A stretch of 11,888 nt of DNA, from contig METF01000120.1 in NCBI GenBank assembly GCA_001771235.1, positions 8,735 through 20,622 of the forward strand, given 5' to 3'. Numbering within the stretch: position 1 is the first letter of the stretch; each line of letters opens with the position of its first letter. The translations under genes were made by a program, and so were the position numbers. Positions 7,004 to 11,888 of this stretch are shown in pieces. The notes beneath the pieces were generated by a model. It worked only from the letters and a program-made list of their open reading frames with translations. It did not search any database and had not been told where the DNA came from. The stretch comes from Candidatus Zhuqueibacterota bacterium RBG_16_48_16 (GTDB taxonomy: Bacteria > Zhuqueibacterota > Zhuqueibacteria > Residuimicrobiales > Sediminimicrobiaceae).

Positions 7004-8926
7004 TTAAATATCCAAATTGCGAACATATCTCGCGTTTTCTTCAATAAATTTGCGCCGGGGTTCGACGTTGTCACCCATAAGCATCGAAAAGACATGATCT
7101 GCCTCAAAGGCTTCTTCGATGGAAACCAGCAAAAGGGTCCTGTTTGAAGGGTCCATTGTGGTTTTCCAAAGCTGGCTGGGATTCATTTCTCCCAGGCCTT
7201 TATATCTCTGAATATTGACTTTTTCCTTGCCGTTTTTGGAAAGCTTTTTCGCCAACTCTTCCCTTTCCTCATCGTTGTAGACGTAATGCTCCTCCGAACC
7301 TTTGGCAATCCGGTATAAGGGCGGTTGAGCGATATAAAGGTTTCCTCTATCGATGATATCCCTCATGTGGCGGAAAAAGAAGGTGAGCAATAGCGTCCGA
7401 ATATGTGACCCATCCACATCGGCATCGGTCATGATAATGATCTTGTTATAACGAATCTTATCAGCTTGAAAGTCTTCCCTGCCGATGCCGGTGCCCAAAG
7501 CGGAAACGATGGTTCTAATTTCCTCATTGGACAACATTTTATCCAGGCGTGCTTTTTCGACATTTAGTATTTTTCCGCGCAACGGCAAAATTGCCTGGAA
7601 GCGCCGATCTCTCCCCTGCTTGGCGCTGCCCCCGGCCGAGTCGCCCTCCACGATAAACAACTCGGCTTTTGCCGCTTCGCGCGTAGAACAATCCGCCAGC
7701 TTTCCCGGTAAATTTTCACTTTCCAAAGCGCTCTTTCTTCTCGTAAGCTCTTTTGCCTTGCGGGCGGCTTGCCTCGCGCGCGCGGCGGATTTGCATTTTT
7801 CGATGATCTTTTTCGCTGCCGGCTTGTTTTTCTCCAGATAATCAAAAAAGACCTCATTGACAATCGCTTCCACAATACCCCTTACCTCACTGTTACCCAA
7901 ACGTGTTTTTGTTTGCCCCTCAAATTGTGGCTCCGCCACTTTGATACTCAGGATGCCCGTAAGCCCTTCGCGAACATCCTCCCCGCTCAGCGTGTTGTCA
8001 CCGTTTTTTAGCAGCTTGTGTTTTGTCGCAAAATAGTTCAGTGTTCTTGTCAGTGCTGTTTTAAAGCCAATGAGATGCGAGCCGCCCTCGATCGTGTTGA
8101 TGTTATTTACGTAAGAATAAATGTTCTCGTTATATGAATCGGTGTATGAAAGGGCAATGTCGACCATAACATTTTCTCTCTCAGCAAAGAAAACTATCGG
8201 CCTTTTGGTGATGGACGTTCTACCCTGATCCAGGTATTCGATAAAAGAAGCTAATCCTCCTTTAAATTTGAATTTTTCTTCTTTTCCGGTTTTCTCATCT
8301 TTAATATTGATTTTTAATTCTTTGTTCAGGAATGCTAATTCCCGTAATCTTTCACAGAGAATTTCAAAACTGAACGCGGTCTTTTTGAATATCTCTTTAT
8401 CCGGTAAAAAAGTAACTTTCGTGCCGGTTGACTTTCGCCGTCCTATCGCTTTGACCGCCGTTACCGGTATTCCACGGCAATATTCCTGATGATACACTTT
8501 TCCATCCCTGGCAACTTCAACCGCCAGGTATTCCGATAACGCATTGACAACGGAAACACCAACGCCATGAAGCCCGCCGGATACTTTATAGGCTTTTTTA
8601 TCGAACTTGCCGCCGGCATGAAGAACCGTCATCACAACCTCAAGCGCCGGTTTATTTTGTTCTTTATGGATATCTACGGGAATGCCGCGTCCATCATCTT
8701 GTACGGAGACTTTGCCATCTTTAAGCAACATCACATTGATCTCCGTACAATATCCCGCCAATGCTTCATCGATGCTGTTATCCACCACCTCACTGACCAG
8801 GTGATGCAGGCCGCGAATCGATACATCACCGATATACATTGCCGGTCGTTTTCTTACAGCTTCGAGACCTTTTAAAACCTGTATCTGGCTCGCATCGTAG
8901 ATTTCCTGATCTTTCCTGTCAGCCAT
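7004..8926 (-). CDS. gyrB: DNA gyrase subunit B
   Basis: GyrB is the ATPase subunit of DNA gyrase. I choose the second of two nearby ATGs (8926, giving MADRKDQ and 640 residues): AGGCGG lies 6 nt before it but directly abuts the first ATG (8932), which would give 642. The GHKL ATPase region shows E46 and N50 in SEVVDNSIDEAL, DDGRGIP at 77-83, GGLHGVGVSVVNAL at 117-130 and the switch lysine in QTKTRLG at 338-344. The TOPRIM domain has EGDSAGG at 427-433, PLRGKILNVEKAR and DADVDG at 501-506, the Mg-binding acidic residues. The tail ends QRYKGLGEMNP (573-583) and NARYVRNLDI. The length is that of the short GyrB class, without the roughly 165-residue insertion of the E. coli enzyme. It lies between dciA and gyrA. 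No convincing separate promoter was seen in the 92-nt upstream spacer, so read-through from dnaN/recF is likely. Confidence 0.96.
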   Translation of the reverse strand: MADRKDQEIYDASQIQVLKGLEAVRKRPAMYIGDVSIRGLHHLVSEVVDNSIDEALAGYCTEINVMLLKDGKVSVQDDGRGIPVDIHKEQNKPALEVVMTVLHAGGKFDKKAYKVSGGLHGVGVSVVNALSEYLAVEVARDGKVYHQEYCRGIPVTAVKAIGRRKSTGTKVTFLPDKEIFKKTAFSFEILCERLRELAFLNKELKINIKDEKTGKEEKFKFKGGLASFIEYLDQGRTSITKRPIVFFAERENVMVDIALSYTDSYNENIYSYVNNINTIEGGSHLIGFKTALTRTLNYFATKHKLLKNGDNTLSGEDVREGLTGILSIKVAEPQFEGQTKTRLGNSEVRGIVEAIVNEVFFDYLEKNKPAAKKIIEKCKSAARARQAARKAKELTRRKSALESENLPGKLADCSTREAAKAELFIVEGDSAGGSAKQGRDRRFQAILPLRGKILNVEKARLDKMLSNEEIRTIVSALGTGIGREDFQADKIRYNKIIIMTDADVDGSHIRTLLLTFFFRHMRDIIDRGNLYIAQPPLYRIAKGSEEHYVYNDEEREELAKKLSKNGKEKVNIQRYKGLGEMNPSQLWKTTMDPSNRTLLLVSIEEAFEADHVFSMLMGDNVEPRRKFIEENARYVRNLDI

Positions 8927-8932
8927 CAGCAT

Positions 8933-8938
8933 CCGCCT
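8933..8938 (-). promoter_or_regulatory. Ribosome-binding site that decides the gyrB start
   Basis: AGGCGG on the minus strand leaves 6 nt to the ATG at 8926 and none to the ATG at 8932. This favours the downstream start. Confidence 0.6.
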
Positions 8939-9018
8939 ATAATTTTCTTCGAAATATTCATCTTAATCTCACAAAAAAGTGAAGAGATGGTCTTTTCCGA
9001 CTCTTGCCTGGTTGCGAG

Positions 9019-9309
9019 TTAAAAAAGCCGGATATCCTCTATAATGTCATCGCCAACATCTTTTTTAATTTTTTGCAGTATTTCCTGCCGGTGAAAAAAC
9101 AACTCTGTTTTCCAGGTTGCGCTTTGAACTTTAATAAAGAGAATTTTGTCCTGGACTTTAATCGGCTTCGTCACCTGGTCGATCTTTTCTCCAACGATCT
9201 GCGGCCACAACTGCATAACCCTGCATGCTTTTACTTTCCGGTCTATACCCAATTCCGCCAGCAAATATTCAATCGACTGGCCGAGTGTTTTAGTTGGTGT
9301 TTTTCGCAT
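9019..9309 (-). CDS. dciA: DUF721 / DciA-like protein, probable replicative helicase loader
   Basis: This 96-residue protein matches the DUF721 (DciA) pattern: an N-terminal helix (TLGQSIEYLLAELGI), the core VMQLWPQIVGEKIDQVTKPIKVQDKILFIKV (31-61) with its conserved Trp, then SATWKTELFFHRQEILQKI (63-81) and the terminal DDIIEDIRLF. DciA is the ancestral loader or operator of the DnaB helicase in bacteria lacking DnaC/DnaI. The assignment rests on family resemblance, and at 96 residues it is near the minimal domain, lacking the C-terminal extension of some DciA proteins. The ATG is the only reasonable start because an in-frame TAG lies four codons upstream. The first 20 nt overlap the end of recF in another reading frame, suggesting translational coupling. 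Its place between recF and gyrB fits a replication role. Some DUF721 proteins are annotated only as RNA-binding or hypothetical. Confidence 0.85.
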   Translation of the reverse strand: MRKTPTKTLGQSIEYLLAELGIDRKVKACRVMQLWPQIVGEKIDQVTKPIKVQDKILFIKVQSATWKTELFFHRQEILQKIKKDVGDDIIEDIRLF

Positions 9310-10435
9310 CCTTGTATTGCTCTACTTTTCCTTCTTTGACAAAATAAATGGAGTAATCATGCCGCTTGCGATGTGTTTCGCTGAGCACATCAAAATCAGA
9401 AGATGTTCCCGTTATAAAACACTGTGAGTCGTTTGAAAAAAGATTCAGAACATTTTGGCCACGCTTTTTGTCCAATTCCGCATAAAGATCGTCCAACAAC
9501 AAGATCGGCTCGGTTCCTGTTTTTTTCCTTAGCAAAACAGATTCCGCCTGTTTAAGGCTGATGAGAGCACTTTTATGTTCTCCACGCGAGCCATACTGGC
9601 GAATGTTTTTGCCATCGACCATAAAAAGGTATTCATCCCGCTGTGGTCCTACAAGTGTTTTGCCTAACAGCAATTCTTTTGTTCCGGTCTTTTTTAATTG
9701 TTTTTCGAATGCCGCCTTTATTTGATCGAAAGACTGGAATTCTATCTGCGGGCTATATCTTATTTGAAAAACATCCTTTTTATTCGTGATGTTCTGATAA
9801 TACGTCGAAAGCGTAGAATTTATTTCTTCAACAACCTTCGACCTGAAGCGAACGATAAAATCACCCTTCTCAATTAACTGTCTATTCCAGACGTCCAATT
9901 CTCTTTTATGGGATATTTTTTTCTGGGCAAAATCTGATAGAATTTTATTCCTTTGTTTCAAAACCCTATCATATTCTTTGAGACCTTCTAAATATCTTGC
10001 CGAGCTTTGAGAGATGAGGATGTCAAAAAATTTTCTTCGACATGCAGGCGGGCCTTGGGTGATTGAATGATCTTCTGAAGAAAGTGTTACTACAGGAAAT
10101 TGACCGATTAATTGCGAAAAAAGCCGAACATTCTTTCCATCTACCCGAATAGCTTTGCCCGTTGCCGCTTCATACTGAATCGAAACCTTTTGAATATTAC
10201 CAGTGTCGTTGATAAATTCGCCATGTACCAAAAATCCTCTTTCCTCAAATGAAACCAACTCTTCATCATCATTTGTGCGAAAGCTTTTTGCCAAACAAAG
10301 CAAGTAGATGGATTCTAAAATATTTGTTTTTCCCTGGGCGTTGTCTCCAAAAATAAAAGATTTTTTGTTTTCAAAACCAACCTCGACGTCGGTCAGATTT
10401 CTAAATCCTCTCAAACATAATCTTTTTAGTACCAT
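9290..10435 (-). CDS. recF: DNA replication and repair protein RecF
   Basis: RecF is an SMC/Rad50-like ATPase that, with RecO and RecR, helps load RecA at gapped DNA and stalled forks. The 381-residue product begins MVLKRLCLRGFRNL as usual. Walker A, GDNAQGKT, is at 30-37 followed by NILESIYLL. The central lid region includes DHSITQGPPACRRKFFD (122-138), the ABC-type signature region is YGSRGEHKSALISLKQAE (281-298), Walker B with the D-loop is ILLLDDLYAELD (311-322), and TGTSSDF is at 342-348. Length is close to the usual 350-380. It starts 5 nt after the dnaN stop with only a weak GAG ribosome-binding sequence, so translation is probably coupled to dnaN, and its 3' end overlaps dciA by 20 nt. 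All key ATPase motifs are present. Confidence 0.95.
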   Translation of the reverse strand: MVLKRLCLRGFRNLTDVEVGFENKKSFIFGDNAQGKTNILESIYLLCLAKSFRTNDDEELVSFEERGFLVHGEFINDTGNIQKVSIQYEAATGKAIRVDGKNVRLFSQLIGQFPVVTLSSEDHSITQGPPACRRKFFDILISQSSARYLEGLKEYDRVLKQRNKILSDFAQKKISHKRELDVWNRQLIEKGDFIVRFRSKVVEEINSTLSTYYQNITNKKDVFQIRYSPQIEFQSFDQIKAAFEKQLKKTGTKELLLGKTLVGPQRDEYLFMVDGKNIRQYGSRGEHKSALISLKQAESVLLRKKTGTEPILLLDDLYAELDKKRGQNVLNLFSNDSQCFITGTSSDFDVLSETHRKRHDYSIYFVKEGKVEQYKDAKNTN

Positions 10436-10440
10436 TCAGT

Positions 10441-11634
10441 TTACTCAACTTCTACCTCTTCCGATTCTGGCGACTGATTGACTTCCTCAGAACTTAAATC
10501 TTCCCCTTCGACCGTATCTTCATTAATTCGAATAGGCATTAGCAGCATTAATAATTCTTCGTCTTTTTGCTGAACACTTGGAGAAATAATGGCGGCACTC
10601 ACACTATCCTTCAATACAAAAACGATCTCTTCATTATCAAGATGCCGAATGACATCCAGGAGATAACTCGAATTATAACCGATCTGCAGCCAATCCGCAT
10701 TGAACGACGCCGGAATGGACTCTTTTGCTTCGGCACCAAACTCGATGTCTTCTGATTGTATGCTGATTTCATTCGGAGACATAATAAGCCTGATCTGGTG
10801 GGTCAACGAACTTGAAAAAATCGAGACCCTGCGCAACGCGGCAACGAGTTGTTCCCTGTTTATGTGTAGTTTTTTATCGTTCCCTGAAGGAATAACTCTT
10901 TCATAATTCGGATAGCTGCCGTTAATTAATTTTGAATAAACCGTAGCGCTGTTCAGATTAAAAACGATGTGATCCTCGCCTGTTTTTATAGAGACTTTAT
11001 CTTCGTCTGAGAGATTCCTTAGTAAAAGCATCAGCGCTTTTGTTGGTATGATCAGGTTTTTTTGATTTTCCTCCGGCGCGGAAAAATTATTATAAACCAT
11101 TCTCACCAACCTGTGGCCGTCCGTTGCTACAAAGCGAAGATCGGTTGCATTTATTTCCATATTGATTCCGGTAAGAGCAGGCCTCAACTCGTCTGTGGAT
11201 ACCGCAAAACTGGTTTTATCAATAATCCTTTTAAATAGTTTTCCATCTAAAACAAATGAAAACTGGCCTTCCTCGACGCTTATTTTGGGAAAATCCTCAA
11301 TGGGCTGGGTTGATATTTTATATTCTCCCTTGTCGGTGCTGATAATAATTTTCGTACTGTTATCAGAGCGAATATGCAGAGGCACATCGGGCAACTCACG
11401 GACTATTTCCGACAACAATCTTGCCGGCACGGCGACGGCCCCACTTGTAGAACTTTTTACCGGTACAGTTGCGGTTACGGATATTTCCAAATCTGTTCCC
11501 GTCAAGCTCAGCAACTCATCCTCAAGACTCATCGATAAACAGGATAGAATGGATATGGTTGTTTTTTGTGGAATAACACCTATAACTTTATGAAGGGCTT
11601 CATAAAAGTCGTTTTTCGTTATTGTAAAGTCCAT
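10441..11634 (-). CDS. dnaN: DNA polymerase III sliding clamp (beta subunit)
   Basis: DnaN dimerises into the ring that tethers DNA polymerase III and other clamp-binding enzymes to DNA. The 397-residue product shows the typical start (MDFTITKNDFYEALHKVIGVIPQKTTISILSCL), LTGTDLEISV, AVPARLLSEIVRELPD, the second-domain FVATDGHRLVRM, and third-domain segments such as NREQLVAALRRVSIFS and IGYNSSYLLDVIRHL. The family's usual C-terminus, here LMPIRI (366-370 for MPIRI), lines the partner-binding pocket. The protein continues 27 residues beyond it with an acidic tail (12 Asp/Glu and no Lys/Arg). The ATG is preceded by a strong AGGAGG. recF follows after 5 nt. Upstream is the candidate origin, and dnaA is expected just beyond the window edge in the usual dnaA-dnaN order. 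A putative extended -10 promoter lies about 60 nt upstream. Confidence 0.96.
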   Translation of the reverse strand: MDFTITKNDFYEALHKVIGVIPQKTTISILSCLSMSLEDELLSLTGTDLEISVTATVPVKSSTSGAVAVPARLLSEIVRELPDVPLHIRSDNSTKIIISTDKGEYKISTQPIEDFPKISVEEGQFSFVLDGKLFKRIIDKTSFAVSTDELRPALTGINMEINATDLRFVATDGHRLVRMVYNNFSAPEENQKNLIIPTKALMLLLRNLSDEDKVSIKTGEDHIVFNLNSATVYSKLINGSYPNYERVIPSGNDKKLHINREQLVAALRRVSIFSSSLTHQIRLIMSPNEISIQSEDIEFGAEAKESIPASFNADWLQIGYNSSYLLDVIRHLDNEEIVFVLKDSVSAAIISPSVQQKDEELLMLLMPIRINEDTVEGEDLSSEEVNQSPESEEVEVE

Positions 11635-11639
11635 TTATG

Positions 11640-11645
11640 CCTCCT
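11640..11645 (-). promoter_or_regulatory. dnaN: Ribosome-binding site of dnaN
   Basis: AGGAGG on the minus strand, a perfect Shine-Dalgarno core, lies 5 nt before the dnaN ATG at 11634. Confidence 0.75.
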
Positions 11646-11655
11646 ATTGATTATC

Positions 11656-11714
11656 TATTTAAAAGAGAGGAAGAATTTATATATATAATAGTATTATATC
11701 AAGTAATTTATATC
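11656..11714. other. Candidate DNA-unwinding element (AT-rich tract)
   Basis: An almost GC-free stretch, especially 11674-11714 with alternating TATATATAA and TATTATAT runs, lies next to the TAG/TAA repeats and a DnaA box. Such tracts melt first at bacterial origins. The tract also contains the putative dnaN promoter, so part of its AT-richness may serve transcription. Confidence 0.45.
11693..11701 (-). promoter_or_regulatory. Putative extended -10 promoter of dnaN
   Basis: The minus strand reads TGATATAAT, a perfect TGn-TATAAT extended -10. The hexamer 17 bp upstream (ATTACT) is a poor -35, which extended -10 promoters tolerate. A start about 7 nt downstream would give a 5' leader of roughly 50 nt. 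Alternatively TTGATA (11697-11702) could serve as a -35 with TAAATT 17 bp downstream. In such AT-rich DNA, -10-like sequences also arise by chance. Confidence 0.4.
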
Positions 11715-11726
11715 TAGTAATAATAG
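11715..11726 (+). other. Candidate DnaA-trio element
   Basis: The plus strand reads TAG-TAA-TAA-TAG, which from the adjacent DnaA box outward is 3'-GAT-AAT-AAT-GAT-5'. Repeats of 3'-[G/A]AT-5' between a DnaA box and an AT-rich tract are the DnaA-trio described in Bacillus subtilis, where DnaA assembles on one strand to open the origin. Four bases (AAAC) separate it from the box. The match in order, phase and strand is seen directly; the function is inferred. Confidence 0.5.
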
Positions 11727-11730
11727 AAAC

Positions 11731-11739
11731 TGTGAATAT
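11731..11739 (-). promoter_or_regulatory. Near-consensus DnaA box next to the trio
   Basis: The minus strand reads ATATTCACA, one mismatch from TTATNCACA. It is oriented so that the trio and AT-rich tract lie immediately 3' of the CACA end. The same 9-mer recurs at 11838-11846. Confidence 0.5.
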
Positions 11740-11746
11740 GTTGAAA

Positions 11747-11755
11747 AGTGGAAAA
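11747..11755 (-). promoter_or_regulatory. Weak DnaA box
   Basis: The minus strand reads TTTTCCACT, two mismatches from TTATNCACA, in the same orientation and starting 16 bp from the trio-proximal box. A further degenerate TTTTCAACA overlaps at 11739-11747. Confidence 0.3.
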
Positions 11756-11826
11756 AATGACTTTTAAGTAACCTTATGTTATTGAAAAAAAGAGTTTCAT
11801 AATACCTTTCATCATCAACAAGTGAA

Positions 11827-11835
11827 TGTGAAAAA
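11827..11835 (-). promoter_or_regulatory. Near-consensus DnaA box, distal pair
   Basis: The minus strand reads TTTTTCACA, one mismatch from TTATNCACA. It begins 11 bp, about one helical turn, from the next box at 11838-11846 and has the same orientation. Confidence 0.4.
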
Positions 11836-11837
11836 CA

Positions 11838-11846
11838 TGTGAATAT
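11838..11846 (-). promoter_or_regulatory. Near-consensus DnaA box, distal pair
   Basis: The minus strand reads ATATTCACA, identical to the box at 11731-11739 and in tandem with the box at 11827-11835. Confidence 0.45.
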
Positions 11847-11888
11847 CTAACGATATTTCAACCACTGGGGATTAATATTTTAAAAAAG

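Larger units (their letters stand above)
11635..11888. other. Candidate replication origin (oriC) upstream of dnaN
   Basis: At least 254 nt without a credible gene lie upstream of dnaN and run off the window. The region is strikingly AT-rich and holds three one-mismatch DnaA boxes plus weaker ones, all in the same orientation, with a TAG/TAA trio run and an AT-rich tract toward dnaN. The dnaA-dnaN intergenic region is a common origin site, as for the unwinding region of Bacillus subtilis. No perfect TTATCCACA is present, and the neighbouring dnaA is presumed rather than seen. The origin could instead lie on the other side of dnaA. Confidence 0.5.

Noticed and set aside
8967..8987. Imperfect inverted repeat TCTCAC/GTGAAGAGA between dciA and gyrB
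   Set aside because: The stem is only about 6 bp with a bulge and no U-run follows on the transcribed strand, so I cannot support a terminator or attenuator.
11162..11593. A 143-codon open frame on the plus strand
   Set aside because: It is antisense to dnaN, with no family signature and no supporting context.
11821..11829. A further DnaA box, AGTGAATGT
   Set aside because: Its complement ACATTCACT has three mismatches from TTATNCACA, too weak to list.

Overview
The window holds the replication-initiation neighbourhood of a bacterial chromosome. On the minus strand, reading from the right edge, the order is dnaN, recF, a DUF721/DciA-type gene, gyrB and gyrA. An unrecognised gene and a secreted FecR-domain gene follow. 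A plus-strand gene for a patatin-POTRA-Omp85 outer-membrane protein, cut at the left edge, converges on them. The Omp85 barrel implies a Gram-negative cell. A DUF721 gene between recF and gyrB, a GyrB without the long insertion of the E. coli enzyme, and moderate base composition suggest a Desulfobacterota-type (former Deltaproteobacteria) organism. That assignment is inference and no 16S or other marker is present.

Right edge (11635-11888): AT-rich, gene-free DNA upstream of dnaN, where dnaA would be expected just outside the window. It contains near-consensus DnaA boxes. One box is followed by a run of TAG/TAA trinucleotides and then a very AT-rich tract, the arrangement of a basal unwinding site, so this is a candidate oriC. 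A putative extended -10 promoter for dnaN lies inside the AT-rich tract.

Centre (4525-11634): a compact replication and topology cluster. DnaN is the sliding clamp, RecF acts in gap repair and fork protection, the DciA-like protein probably loads the replicative helicase, and GyrB plus GyrA form gyrase. dnaN/recF are 5 nt apart and recF/dciA overlap by 20 nt, so they are probably co-transcribed. Two proteins depart from the textbook form: DnaN carries a 27-residue acidic tail beyond its usual C-terminus, and GyrA lacks the RGGKG-type GyrA box in its first C-terminal blade.

Left part (1-4427): an unrecognised soluble 382-residue protein, a FecR-domain protein with a signal sequence, and the patatin/Omp85 protein. 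The last two point to envelope functions. The fecR-like and patatin genes converge with only 3 nt between their stop codons. No RNA genes, insertion sequences, CRISPR arrays or phage genes were seen. No wholly new system is evident; the most promising leads are the origin architecture, the atypical GyrA C-terminal domain, the clamp tail, the three-POTRA patatin protein and the unrecognised gene.
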